A stretch of 64,000 nucleotides of DNA from Aphelocoma coerulescens (GCF_041296385.1 NC_091020.1:25332501-25396500); one strand, 5' to 3'; numbered from the stretch's first letter, positions 35,688 through 48,627 are shown. Program-made: numbers and translations. Notes: generated from the letters alone by a model not told the origin.

Positions 35688-38629
35688 CAGAAGCTGTTAA
35701 ATCAGGCATCTCTGGAGTGAAGAGAGGGTACAATGCAATAAATTGTCCCATTTTGAATAGTTTTTTCTGTTGTGAGCTGACATGGCTATTTTCCTCCAAT
35801 GCTAAATTCTTCCAATATAAATTTTTCAACAAGGATTTTCTTTTTTCTTAACAGCAGTGGAAGAAAAAAAAGCCAAGATAAAGGTGGGAATTTTGATGAA
35901 TATGCTATGTATTTGTAGTCTGGCATTTCCTCTAACTCAATAAATATATAATAATAAAAACAAGATGTTTGGATACAGACGACTGATATTTTTACCACTT
36001 GTTTGGCACTGATTGATGGAAAGACTGTGTCTGATTGTTCTGTCTTGAATGACAGAAATAGGTCATGAGACTGAGTGAAGTTAATAAATGATAAAGGATA
36101 CTGGTCCAGATTCTGCATGTCTCTTACACAGCAAGAATTTTAATTCAGGCAGTAAACATCTCCCTCTGATTTGCCTTTGCAGTGGGCTGTGCTGATGTGT
36201 GACCTACAGAATGAGGCAGCTCATGCTATAGAAATGAAGGCCTTTGTTCTGGTGTCTCCAGTAATGTCCAGTGGAAGTGGTCCTTAGACACTGCTATGGT
36301 GCACTTCCAAGTGATTAAAAGTTTCTTCATTAGTTTAGGGCTTCAGCATCTGTCCAAACCATGGTTTGGTTGACATTCTGCTTGCCCTTAATCCTTCATG
36401 ATGTCAAGTTAACCAGGCCTGGCTAAACACCTTCAGTTAAAACACTTGGCTTCCTCAGCCTTGTCTTGCTACTTACCACACATACAGTGAAGCCACAGAG
36501 ATGATTTTATGCATGACCTGGTGGGTTTGATTGGCTTGATTTTCTGGAGACCTTGAAATACTTTCAACAGCATTATTTAGCTCTTTCTGATATGTATAAC
36601 TGTTTCTGTTGGGTTTAGGAGAGATACTCCAAATAATTTGAGAACAGCCATTCATGGAGGACCAGTTTTGGACTGGTTTTTATTGTTCATTTGTGATTAA
36701 TGGATAAACACAATCTGTAAGTTGAGTACACCCTCTGTGCTACTTCTAGAAGTCTGTAGAAATAATCTCCTGGACTTCTTGTTTGACCTATTTTACATAG
36801 AATTCCAGGGCAGTGTAACAGATATTAAACCAATAAAGATATGTGCAAATAGAATAGCATAAATTTCTCCCAACTCTAATGAAAAAGAGAATACTCTTTC
36901 AGACTTTTAAGTTTATGTTTTGCTAGCTGATAGCACTTATTACAGAGGTCTCTCTGCTCTAAAATTGGACAGAGATATTTTCTTTCAATTGAGTAATGCT
37001 TGAAGTTTCCATTTGTTAAACAGTTCATTAACAATTTCTTAAAACTAAATGGTTATTAAAATGTTATCTTCCTCTCCATCAGATCAATAGGACCTTCTCC
37101 AGAGGGTGTTCAGCCAGCTGTAACAAACAATGTTCATATTTATACTGGGCCTGTGCTGTTCATGGCTCATTTATGGTTTGCTAGTGGTTAAATGTCCACA
37201 ACAAAGATGACAATTAAAATGTGACTTCTCTCTTGTGCCTGACCAGTCTGTCGGTGTCCTGTTATGATGACTCCACTGAACCCGAGTGTGGCTTGACTAA
37301 CTTGTTCAGGGGCGTGTGCCAACAGTTTAAGAGAGTTGAATCCTCTATTATAATCTAGGAAGAGATGCCCCTCCTGGCTCTCCCTGCTTTTAGATGAATG
37401 TCATCTGCTGCTGGCAACTGCATTTAAACTGAATTTAAAGCAATACAGAGCCAAGCTCAAATCACCAATGAAAGTTGCTCGAGGGGATCATTCGGTATGC
37501 ACTGGATATGATTCTTACCCAGTAGGATCCCTGTGTGGGAGAAAAACAGTTTCAGCCCACTAATTAATCCCAGAAGTCACAATGGAGTCCTCCCTGGCTT
37601 CTCCTCATCCTTAATTCACCATGGTACTATTTCTTTCCATTCAGGTGGAGCCTGAGTGACTCCAGTCATACATACCTTTATTACTGATTGCTGTAAAAGT
37701 CTCTTGCTTTGCTCTTAAAAATATAGTCATTGAAATATAGAGCACATGCTCAGTGAAGGGTGGTCGTACCTTGGAGGCAGGTAACTCTGAGATGGAGGTG
37801 TGTGAGAACCAAGTTCATCTGAGGAGAGCTATTTTGCCACAGTTGCTGGTTCAGCAGCAAGATATCTCCTGTCTCCTTTGGTTGACAGCTGCTGTGTGAA
37901 TTTATCAGCTACGTGGTACCATCCACTTCCCACCCCTGCAAGGATTACAGCAGAGCCTGGCTGCCATGTCTCCACCTGCTCCCACCTTCATTTCTTCCCT
38001 CTTAGTCTGTACACAAGGTTGCAGGCTGTGTTGTGTGGGAATCATTGTGGAATACATTTTGTACATGCCAACTGCATTCCATCTTATAATTTCTGTACTA
38101 ACTTCTGCTGGAATGTTGAATAATATAACTTCCCAGTTTTCTCTAATTTTACTCACAATCATCATCCCACACAGGGATAATTGTACTAATTAACACTTTT
38201 TAGTATAAAGAAAACATTACTTGAGAACTAAGGATTGTTATAATAAATTTCCTGGAACATTAAGTAATTTGTTTCTCACAGAGTTGTTTTTCTCTGTACT
38301 CCTGGTTTCAATCACCATATACTCAAGTCCATCAACATCTTGCAATATAGCAGAGGGATTAGCTTGAAAACTCCTAACTACCTGTTAGTGGAAAGACAGG
38401 GACAAAATTAAAGCCCTTCAGTAGCTTATCATTCATCATTGTTTTGATTTTAGATGCCACACTAGAACTTCAAGATTTTTTCAGTGCTGGAGGGAGTACT
38501 GTGAACCAGGCCCACGTGACCTGTTTACAGGAAACCAATATTACTACAAGGAGGAGAAACTTGACCTCTCAAGTCCTTGACTGGGCTAATGACTGGGACC
38601 CTGCACCCATTTGTGTCAGCAAACAGCTT

Positions 38630-38745
38630 TGGTTCTTGTTTTCTGTCTTATAGATAAGAGATTCACAAAGCAGAAGTAATTGCCCTGAAACACTTGAGAC
38701 ATCAGTGGCAGAGCTGGCATCAGCTGCAAGCCACAGAGAGCTTTT
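38630..38745 (-). mobile_element. Decayed MIR-like SINE fragment
   Basis: Read on the plus strand the order is TTATAGATAAGAGATTCACA, GCAGAAGTAATTGCCCTGAA, then CAGTGGCAGAGCTGGCATCA. This follows the reverse complement of MIR (TTTTACAGATGAGGAAACTG, AAGTAACTTGCCCAAGG, AGTGGCAGAGCTGGGATTC). The GTGGCAGAGCTGG core is the clearest part. The element is old and immobile. Confidence 0.5.
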
Positions 38746-41700
38746 GATGCAAGATGTTGCCTTGGTGTTTTTAAACACATTCAATTAAAACTGTCTGAGC
38801 TGTGTACACCTTTCTCTTTTGTCTCAATTATGTGCAGCTTTCCTCTGTTACCTGCTACATGAATTGCCAGCCTGGCCTCTCCCAGAAGCCGCTCTATCTG
38901 GAGGATGAAGCTTTTAAAACAACAACCCACCATCACCACACCATCTACAACAAACCCAACGCCCCAAACCTAAAAACAAAACAAGCCAAAACCCCAAACT
39001 GTAAATTCATGTCTGCAATACTGCAATGATAGCTGTCCACTTGCCTTCTAGATTCACAAACCAAGTAGGTTTTATTGAGAAGCCCAAGTGTGTTTTTATG
39101 TATCCTCATTCCTCTCTGTACCCAAACCTCAGGCTGAAGTTGCACCTTTGAGATCACTATCTCAGAAGTTGTCTTAACTTTCAAGAAATTGCACCAGGAG
39201 CATCAAAATATATGAAGACTGCTTTCCAGCATGGCTGTTGACTCCTTTTCTGTCTCTCTTCCATCCATAAGACTGGGGTAGGGAGAGAAAGGGCTGAGTT
39301 TTCTGATGTCTAACAGAAAAACATTTTGCAGGAAGAGACATTAATTTGGGGGTCTCTTTTCTATCCAATTACTTGTACTGAAACTCTTTTGAGGAAGTTC
39401 ATGTCTCTGAAGCCTCCCTTGGTTCATGAAACTGGTTTGAAAATGACCAGTTAATTAAAAAAAATAGGATGGGTGGAATGGGCAGGCACTCCCAAAGGGA
39501 TTTCCAAATTGTAATGAGCATGTCAGAGGGCATATAGATCTGTGAATTAATATGAAACTGTACTGCCTGCAGTAAGATTTGCTGCAGAGATTACTTTCAG
39601 AAATAGGAAATTTTCTTCTGCAGATATATAGATATTGGGCTGTACACTGAGCATGGAGATACTGGGGTTTAGTGTAGCTGCCTTCGCTTGATGTTTGGGT
39701 TGCTGCAATGCATCTTCTGCAGAGGTGTTAGAATAAATTAAACTGAATTCCTCAGGGGTTGTGCTTGCTGGGATGACATGAAAGTCAACCCTGGCTGTTG
39801 TCCCAGGAGACATATGGGGAGAAGATTTGTCTGTATGATTTTACTGGTTTACTTTGAATTAAGCACTCAAACTCAGTTCACTTTGCTAAAAGCAGAATGT
39901 GTTGCAGCACTGCTATAACTTCAGAGTTAAAAGTTAAAACAGGTGAGCTCTCAATACTGATTAATTGAGAGGTCCCTTCTCTGCCAGAGGGGTTCTAACT
40001 GGACTGTTGGACCGACCTTCTACCCTTGTAGTAGCGCACCAGACAGTCTGGAGTTTGCTTTTGAAATCAGTATTGCTTGAAATGGTGGAAGGGTAGGAGA
40101 TGGAACTGACCTAGTGGAAATGTGTTACTCACATTACTCACGTGATTACTCCCTTTCCTTAAAGATAGGACTTTGTCATGGTCAAAGTAGTGTGTTAATT
40201 CAACCGGGGCACTGTGTACATGACAAGAGCACTGGCTTTGGTGCTATTTATAGACTGCTTCCAATGTTTGGTGGATGTAATGAAAGTGAGGGCCAGCATC
40301 TCCCAAAAATTTGGCCCTGATAGTGTTTTAAGAGGTGCTTGTGGTTCAGCACCAGGTGTCATTATAAGAGTTTAATGAATCCCTATATATTTACTTTACA
40401 GCTGACACCCAAGAAGGAACAGGCTGTGCACATAATCAACTCATGGGTTTTGAAGAGTTGTTAAAAAAAAAAGAAGTCAGTGTTTGGTTCTTGGGGTTCT
40501 TGTATAGGGGAAGAGAGGGACTTCTCACTTGTCTTTGGAGAACAGTTTCTCCAAATTCTCAGTGTTTCCCATTCCCTGCTCACCCAGTTGGGGAATGAGT
40601 TAAGCTTGTGTTACCTAGTTATCATTTTCAAAAATATTTTTCTCCTCGTCTGTGTTATTTTAATGAGGAGAATTTCAATTGTTTCATCATTGCTTTGTAC
40701 TGATACAACTGTTAATCAGGTGTTAACCAGGGGAACTAGCTCATCACTTTCCTCACATATCTTTATCTTGCAGGATAAGCAGCCACATTTGTGTTTTCTG
40801 ATTGCTCCAAATTTCCTGTCGAAGACTTCTCCCCCAGCCAATTTTTTTTCTGTTTTTACCTATGTGACTGCTTGTTTTCTTTATTAAATTTTGTGTTTAA
40901 TGGGAGTTCTTTTATTAGCAGCACTGAAAATTGGGCTGCTTTACCCTAGGGTTAGGGACAGAATTCATTAAAAATAAAAATTTTTTTTTAAAAATCATGC
41001 AAGCAGAAGAAAAGCAACATGTTCACACTCAAAGAGCAGAGACAGTTGGCTAACTGGTTTTGCTTGGCACATGGTGTTCTTCTGCCTGCCACCAGTCTGT
41101 ACTCTGCCTAGAAATAACATTCTCACTCATGTTGCACCCTGATTTGGCCGTGTGGCTCTATTTTGTAAAGAAACTGCTGGAATATCTGACACCACTCTTG
41201 AGCCTGGGACATAACACTCCTGTGTGAATTGGCTCTTATTCCCAACTCTTGCTGGGCCTGGTCTTTGCTGCCAGGCTACATGCTTGTATTGCAACTTGCC
41301 ACTAACATCTGGTAATAAATATAGAACTTTCTGCTTATTGCCCTTCATATCTAATTATATTCTGAAGTGTTTTTCTTCAGTGCACCTCATAATGTTATGT
41401 TATAAAAGATGAGGAGGACAAGTTTTAACATTCCCTGACTGAAAAGTAAAAGGTGATACTCTCAGTGAACAGTCCTGTCTGTTATGTTGTTCCTATTACA
41501 CTTCCTGCTGTGTACCCAGTGGATAATAAGGAGCACTGCTCGATGGCCAAAGATGAAACTTTTATGATCACACCCTAGAGATTTGATACTTTTCAGTTTC
41601 CCATAAAGAATGATGCAGTTTTTGTGTGCTAAGCACATGTAGCTTCTGGTGCTTTCAGAACAGAGCATTTAATGAGGTATCTCAGCAGCTGAGTGTGTCC

Positions 41701-42208
41701 AGCCAGAGGAAGCAGGACACACTGCAGCAGTGGGTTTTGCTGGAGTTGGGCATAACACATGGAGGGCAATGGTGCTTCAGATAAAGAGTGGAAACTTGGG
41801 ATGAAAAAGCTACCAAACATCCTGCAGCCTGGCAAGAAATGAGGTGAGTCTACACCTGTAACCACTGGAACATGGATGGATTTGCCAGGAAGGTCAGCTG
41901 CAATAATATGACATTAAAGAAATCAATGTGACCTTGACAAGCACATGGCCTGGTCAGACAACATTGATTCACTAATGACATGCTGTTGCATAATCCTCTC
42001 CTATTTGGGTCAGATGGTTTCTAGACATGATTGATTTCAATGTTTGCAAGGAAGTGCATAAGAAACAAAGAACATAAATTATTCTGTGAAAGTTGGTTCT
42101 TGAAAGTAAAAATGTTTTGGACAGCAGAGGAGAATTCTGTAGCAGGCTGGCAGACTTGTGTATCCTTTTCTTTTTTTTAATCATATTTTGAATATTTAAT
42201 GGAAACTT
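38746..42208. other. Unique non-coding stretch
   Basis: No gene is recognised. A purine-poor C/A-rich low-complexity patch at about 38918-39000 (AACAACCCACCATCACC-like, then repeated CCAAAAC and AAACAAAAC) is the only distinct element. The 135-codon frame at 40480-40887 translates to a hydrophobic, unpatterned sequence and looks random. Confidence 0.5.
38918..39000. repeat. C/A-rich low-complexity patch
   Basis: The plus strand is nearly free of G and consists of CAA, CCA, CAC and AAACC-type words for about 80 bases. It is a degenerate simple repeat. It also gives the Thr/His/Asn/Pro/Lys-rich translation seen in one open frame there, which should not be taken as protein. Confidence 0.75.
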
Positions 42209-42445
42209 CTCATAGAGTCACAGAAATGTTTGGGTTAGAAAGGACCTTAAAGCATTCTCTTCTGCAGGCTGAACAGTCACAGCTCTGTGTCTTCACAGGG
42301 GAGGTGCTCCAGCCCTCTGATCATTTTTGTGGCCCTTCTCTGGACTTGCTCCAACATGTCTGTGCTGAGTGCTCCAGAGCTGGACACAGTACTCCAGGAG
42401 GGGTCTCAGAGACCAGAAATAAAGGGGCAGAATCACCTTCCTCTT
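42209..42445 (-). mobile_element. CR1 LINE, internally deleted, reverse
   Basis: Reading on the plus strand, it opens with the reverse complement of the CR1 3' end (CATAGAGTCACAGAAATG, TTGGGTTAGAAAGGACCTTA). It then jumps directly, at about 42258, to the distal ORF2 region (GGAGGTGCTCCAGCCCTCTG, GGCCCTTCTCTGGACTTGCT, GGACACAGTACTCCAGGAGG). The roughly 300 bp normally between these parts are missing, so the element is internally deleted. Its right part is the same CR1 region as 61040-61200, in opposite orientation. The translated frame here is antisense and has no meaning. The element is not mobile. Confidence 0.93.
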
Positions 42446-44117
42446 GTGCTATTCGAGGATGACAAAAGACCCACTCTTCCTTCCCACCACACATCCACAA
42501 AGATATTGTCACAGACTTGTGGTATTAAATACCTGACTTATTTGTATGGCAAAGTATCAGAGAACACAGAAGACCTTAAGGTCTCTGCTAAAATTCTGTA
42601 TCCATGCAAAAACCAGGAATTGAAAGTTCTCAAAGGACTTCAGAATGAGAACAACATCTTCCTTAGTGGGGTTTCTTTCTGGCAAGGAGCTGAGGAAAGA
42701 GTAGAAAATGTAAGAGCTGAAGATCTTAAACCTCACAGACTTCCTTTTTGTTTACTTCAGCAATCTCTAAGAAGTTTCTACCTGGATTATTTCAAACATT
42801 GTGTAGGGCTTGACCTGACTTAGCAGTTCTTCTCCTGCTTTATTGCCTTGTACAGCTTGAGGAACATCAACTCGATCCATTTTCTAGGGTATATTTTTCA
42901 TCCTATAACTGCCTGTCAATTTGTTGGTTTTGGATTGTATTTTCAAGGAAACTCCTAATTCAGACTTGTGCAGCCATTCATCAGGTAAAGGACATGGATG
43001 AAGAATCTATATAGAAAATAGCTTAATGTCTTCTAGCTGGCTCCTTCCTTTCAGGCATCACATGAAGGCTCCAGTTCTCATTCAGATAGGGTCTGCACCA
43101 CTGGATTGATCAGATTTGTCCCAGGATATAGTAAGAATTTTGGGATACTGGAATGCAGCTAATAAGGGAATATAAAATGGAAGTATGTTTATAATTTAGT
43201 GTTTTGAGTTTAACCAGAAGTTCAAAAGTCATCCCATGCATTCAGTGCAGAATCAGTCTGTATCTGTAAAAATTGAAGAGCCATTGGTTTCTCAGGTCAA
43301 GTCCCAGCCGGGGCATTCTTTAACTTTATGAAACTCCTCAAATCAAATAGGAATAGAAACATTACATCTTGGCTTAAAAAATTAATTCAAAATGGTTTTC
43401 TATTTGTAAAATATTTAAACATTTGCCTGCAGTCTCAGGAATACAAGCAAAATTGTGCCACTGCATGAAAATCTTATGAACTAGCACAGAAATGGAAGTC
43501 TAGATGCAACTGCAGTTTAGTGGATGACTTGTGTACATAACTGTAAATTATTCTCCAGAAAAATTACTTATTGAGAGATGCTTTCTTTTATGACAATTCC
43601 ATAATGGGCCCATAGGAAAGAAATAGATATCTCTATACAAGCATACATATAATGTTGTCATATGAAATATTCTACAGCAAATAATTGAACCTTCCAAAAG
43701 CAGACCTGGGCTCTGCTTTCACTGAACCTCTCTGTGCCCTTCTATCCTCCCGAGTGTCTTTTCATCCCTCCTACTATCTCTGCTCCTTTGACCAGGACTG
43801 GAGTTTGCTACAGACTGTGCTTTTGCAATGCATAAAACTTAGTGTCTCTGTGCTGCCAGCCAGTGAGGACAGTTCGTGTTCAGGAAATTGTTCTCTAAGA
43901 ACTGCCTGCTTGAACCCCTTTGCAAAGTTCCTTTTTTACTTTACATGGTTTTTCCAGCTTCTTGCTTGTTTGCTACCTAAATATGAACACAAGGGAGCAC
44001 CAGAGGGTTTTTGTTGTTTTCTTTTGTTTGTTTTTTACAAACAGAAAAAAGAAATCAGTGAGTGTAGTTAGTTCAGGCATGATCTGGATGGGATCTGTGG
44101 CTGAGGTGGACAGCTAA

Positions 44118-44348
44118 AGACTATTCTTCATTATTCTTCGTGGCCAGTCCTCTTCAGAGGACCGGGGCCGTGTTACTTCCCCACCCAATGGCCGCATCAC
44201 CCCCCGAGGGAGATCTCCAGCTGTCACCACCTCCCATGTTGGCCCCATGTGGTTTAGCAGTGGCCCAGGGTGCACTCAGGGGCTTGTGAGGCTGCTGTGC
44301 TGTTGTGCTGCTGCCTGTGCACAGTTGCAGAGTGGGAGCCCTTCCCAC
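44118..44348 (+). other. CpG-rich patch with open frames
   Basis: Five CpGs fall in about 70 bp (44139, 44163, 44169, 44193, 44205) inside a GC-rich block, in a window where CpG is otherwise rare. A plus-strand frame is open for 77 codons between TAA (44115) and TGA (44349). Its early part is Arg/Gly/Ser/Pro-rich (EDRGRVTSPPNGRITPRGRS), like a disordered region. The later part becomes a Cys/Ala/Leu run that looks random. A minus-strand frame of 91 codons (44154-44429) overlaps it. It may be an exon fragment, a piece of a recent insertion, or an unmethylated patch. I do not recognise the protein and cannot decide between strands. Confidence 0.2.
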
Positions 44349-47138
44349 TGAGGTGCGTGCTCGCCTTTGCAGCCAAGAGCAGAGGCTGCTGTGGAGCTCT
44401 GCAGGGCACAGAGCTGGGTGCATTAACATATTTATGTTGTTCTGCAGCCCAAAGAAGCGAAACTATGGTGTGTTAAAGCTACTTATCTGTTGCTCATGAC
44501 TACTGCACTACTTCTGTGTAATCAGCCAGAAAACTATCTTAGGAAGCCCTATTTTGCTTCTTTTGATGTCAAGAAGAAAAATCCCATTCACAGCAGTGGT
44601 ACAGAAACAGGAAGGAGCAGATGCTGGAAAAAAAATCATTTGAAAATTATCTTGAGGGAGAAAATGTGTAGAAAGGACTATAGAATAAGTTTACCACATT
44701 TGATTAGGTATGAGACACAAAAAGATCAGAAAATGAAGAAGCCTTTTAAAAGGGGTTCTTGTAGGGCTGTAAACATTAAAGACGGATTTCTAAGGGCTAG
44801 GGGTGACATTAAGCAGAAATTTGAAATGTAATGAATCTAGGTCCTCTAGCAGGTGCTGCTGGGAATCTGGTGACTCTTCAGTAATGCTTGTCCATATTAA
44901 GGTACCACAGGGGTAAATGTCATCTTCCCCCAACACGTGCAGGATTCCTGTGTGTGAAGTGGCCAGCAAGCTCTGCTAAGCATTATGGCAGGGTATTTGA
45001 ACCTTCATCTGCTGCTGCCTGGGACAGAAGGTTTTGGGTGAGGCAGCACAGTGCACAGCTCCTGGGAGCGAGCATGCAGCTGTTTCCTATCTGTCTCAGA
45101 GCAAACTTAAAGGCTTGAGTTGGATGCTCTGGTTTGGCTGGGATGGTGCAAGGCTGGGAATCCGCTGTGTCCCTCTCCTGCCATGCAATCTCTCATGCAG
45201 TCTGCAGGCTGCCACCCCCAGCCAACTCCCCCGAGCTTTATTGTTCAGCATGATGCATATGACCTGGAATATCCCTTTGGCCAGCTGGGGTCAGCTGCCT
45301 TGGTTGTGCCCCCTCCCATCTTCTTGTGCACCCCCAGCCTTCTCGCTGGCCAGGCAAAGGATCTGTAAAATCCTTGACTTAGTGTAAGTGCTGCTCAGCA
45401 ACAGCTAAAACATCAGGGTGTTACCAACATTATTCTCATCCTAAATCCAAAACACAGCACCGTACCAGGTAATAGGAAGAAAATTAACTCTATCCCAGCT
45501 GACACCAGGATAAGCAGTGCCAAAGACACTGATAAGTGCAGAATAAAGTGACTGCTCTTAGCCAGTTTAGAGCAGCTTGCACAGCATGCTGGGTTCACAG
45601 TTACACTCTGGTCTGCTGCAAGCTTGAGAGAGGCATTAACTTTGCAGATCTCTTTTTACTTTGTGGGTGTTGTGCCCTTTCCTTGCCTGCCTGCTCCTGG
45701 GAGTAAGGGGCAGCTCAACTGCATTTCTTCCCCTGTCTATATTGACTTACTGTTAACATTTCTCAAAGCTTTTTAAATACAAGTGAAAAACTCCTGGCCC
45801 CTTTGGGAATACATCTGATTTTTCAGGTTTTATCTTTATCATTGATCCCTTTCCAGTTACTTCAGCCAAAGGTGAGGAAGTGATGTGTGAAAGATGGAGC
45901 ATCTCTTTTTGTAACTAGGCTGTATATAAGGGTCAGCTGTTAAGCTGAGATTCTTACAGAAGCCCCAGAAATAGGTACTTTATGCTTTTGTGCAGCCAAG
46001 ACAATTACACCAGGGAGAACACTCTACAATGCACTGAATTCTCATTTTTGCTCTTAGACTTTTTTCTACTCCCCTCTTGCTCCCCAGAGGGTAAACTGGA
46101 CAAAGACTACATCAGGGATGTATCCTGTGAGGTCAAACCCATTGCAGACATTTAGTGTGGCCTCTGCAGGAAGAATTGCTCAACTCCAGTTGCAAGAAAG
46201 TGTTGATAAATGATTCCTGTGTAGAGTTTACTTTTAAAAGCATTTGAAATTGGTTCTGAGCTGACTTGAAGTAGAGCATAGAAGAGGAGAATTACTGACC
46301 AGTAGTTTCATCTGATAAGGGTCTTCAGGTCATGATCACATACCAAATGGGCCTATATTTAAGTGGTGAACACTAAGAGAACAGAGAAAGCTTCCTATCC
46401 TTAGTTGTCAGTAATGCTCTAGCATTGCTTGTAGTTACCCTGTTTCTCTATTAGTTGTAAACAAACCAGTATTTTGGTGGACCAGTTGGTGGGAGAAAAT
46501 GCATCTTTCATGGTGCAGGACAAAGAGGAAATGAGTTTTCCCAGGAGTTTGCAGGAAATATTTCCAGGACATTATAATGCCATCTGGCATAATGCAGTTC
46601 CTAGTTCAGAGAAAGGAGGCACAAATAAATGTGCAAGAAGGTTTATGGTTTGGTGGTAAGTTCCACGTTTGTTTCTTTGGTTAGCCACGTGCCACACTGG
46701 ACAATGTTTTGCTTAAAACCATCATTTCAAACCTAGAAAACACACCTGCCAGACTTCTGGGCATTAGAGAGAGGAGGATGTATGTAGGTGATCTGCCATC
46801 CTGCTGGGGCCAACATTCATTAGCAAATCTATCCTTTGGGGGAAGAATGTAAATATGCTGCTTTTCTGGCTGTTTGGCACCACGAGTTCAGCTTCTCTCT
46901 CACATACAACAGCAGACAGGGGCTTCAGCCTTCAAGGACTTGAGGCAAAATCATGCACTTGGGATAACGTGATGTCACCTGTTTGGAAGGACTTTTTTCC
47001 CACCTACCCAGCAAAGCCCAGCTTAGACTGAACAGTCTGATTCTTCAGTGCTTTCCTATTGCTCTTTAGGCAGTAGTTATTACTGTGGATGCTATATGAT
47101 CATCTGCCTTGTAAAACATTCTCTGATCTGGGTATGAA

Positions 47139-47177
47139 GGATATGTGGGATAGATATGTGGGAAAGATATATGGGAA
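47139..47177. repeat. Short degenerate tandem repeat, ~14 bp
   Basis: Three consecutive near-copies GGATATGTGGGATA, GATATGTGGGAAA and GATATATGGGAA. A small local duplication without further context. Confidence 0.7.
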
Positions 47178-48054
47178 TTTTAGGCAAACTGTGAAACTGG
47201 ATCTGTGATTCTGGTCCATTGTCTTGAACAACAAAGTTGGATGATAGGATTTCTGGCCCTTTTCCCCCTGACAAAAAGGACATTTTAAATTAGGATAATG
47301 TACTTCTCCAGTTTCCAGGAGAACCCCACAAATATCCTTATTAGCAGGCCTGAGAAGAAAGGGAACCTCCTTATGAACTGGAAGAGGCAGAATTGGTGGG
47401 AGAAAGAGAGGAACATTTTAAGCTGGCATCAGTGCTGAAGATGTGGTGCTACATCCTGTATCTCCACAGTCTGTGGAGAGACATAGATGCTTCAAGAGAT
47501 GCTTTAATTCAGAGCTTTCAGTAGATGTCAGCCCAAATGAGTCTCTGACTCATTCCTGGTTTTTCAGTCTGTGCCTGGTTCTCTAGGTGCCCTTTAGCTT
47601 GACTGTGCTTGAAGATGTAATTTGATTGCCAGGGCCACCTCCAATCCCTCCTTTCTCCTTTGTGTGTGCGTGGAGTTCTTCCACCCTGATTTGTTCCTCC
47701 CACCCAGCCTTTGTAAAGAGCAACCTCCAACACAAAGAGCCCAAAAAAGGATTGTGCAGTTGTGAGGTGCTTGTCATCATTACACCTCGTCACAGCAGGG
47801 AGGTGACTCAGCTGCCACCCTACATGGTGGGGATGTGTCACCAAGAGAATGATGACATTTTCAAATGCAGTGAAGTTTGGAAGTGGAGTAGAGGAGAGAG
47901 GAGGAGTTGGGCTATGAAAGGACATTGGGGAACATCAAAGTTTCCAATAATCTGAAGCTTGTAGTTTAAGAAATACTCAATTTAGAGAAGTGTAATATTG
48001 TCACCTGAGCACACTGTGATCTGTTCTGTTCTTTTTTTTTTTATGGTAAAGGGA

Positions 48055-48185
48055 AGACTGGTCTAATGCTTAGAAGTTTTGCATATGACCTCAGTAATTT
48101 AAATTCAGTGCCCTGTTCTGGAGCAAATTTCTGCAATTTCTTTTACCCCAGCTCTAAAATAAGGTTGAAAATAGTGCTCCACTCA
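48055..48185 (+). mobile_element. Decayed MIR-like SINE
   Basis: The order GGTCTAATGCTTAGAAG, CTGTTCTGGAGCAAATTTCT, TTACCCCAGCTCTAAAATAA and GGTTGAAAATAGTGC parallels archosaur MIR consensus parts (GGTCTAGTGGTTAGAGC, GTTTCCCCATCTGTAAAATG, GGGGATAATAGTAC). Both the tRNA-like head and the tail are partly visible, so this is the most complete of the MIR-like remnants here. It is highly diverged. Confidence 0.5.
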
Positions 48186-48627
48186 TGAGACCATGGGGAG
48201 ATTTCAGTCACAGTCTTTATACATTGTTGTCATGGAGTAGATCTATTTGATGGACCCCCCTGGTGCATCAGTTTGTGCAGCATTGGGAGCTCTTTCAATG
48301 GGTAAAACCATGAAAGTGCAAAACTTTATTTTAGCTGTTATGGAGGACAAAATGGATTCACTACTTCTGGTGGCATAGCTTAGACTAAAAATAAATCTAC
48401 TGGTTTTAAGTGATATGTAGACAAATGGGTGTCAAGGCTGTCATGGAAATTAACATATGGAGGCAGCTTTTCCTGAAAGGACAGGGTACTTGCATTCTTC
48501 ACATTCTAGAAATGGTGAAATAGGAGTTGTTGAAACCCAAGAAGTTAGTCTGGTTTTGGGAAGAGACACTTTATAAGCCTGGGAGTTTTTCACTTCCATG
48601 GATAAACATCATATTTATTTTTTGCAG

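Larger units (their letters stand above)
25563..38629. other. Long unique, partly AT-rich non-coding stretch
   Basis: No gene is recognised across these 13 kb. A weak tRNA-SINE-like head lies at about 25850-25960 (a GGTTCAAG B-box-like motif and CTGCTCTGCTC). The stretch also contains the TTTTC microsatellite at 25679, the TAATTA cluster near 27.1 kb, a (CCAAAA)-like patch at about 27708-27736, the 34293 and 35663 hairpins and the exon candidate at 34.5 kb. The block at 37340-37620 looks like constrained non-coding DNA but cannot be judged without alignment. Confidence 0.5.
42446..48054. other. Unique non-coding stretch
   Basis: No gene is recognised. The window's longest frame, 178 codons at 42287-42823, begins in antisense CR1 and runs into unique DNA, so it is a chance frame. 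Except for the CpG-rich patch at 44.1-44.35 kb and the short tandem repeat at 47.14 kb, I see nothing distinctive. Confidence 0.5.

Noticed and set aside
42287..42823. Longest open frame, 178 codons
   Set aside because: Its first third is antisense CR1 retrotransposon and the rest has no domain-like pattern. A frame of this length is expected by chance in 64 kb with six frames.
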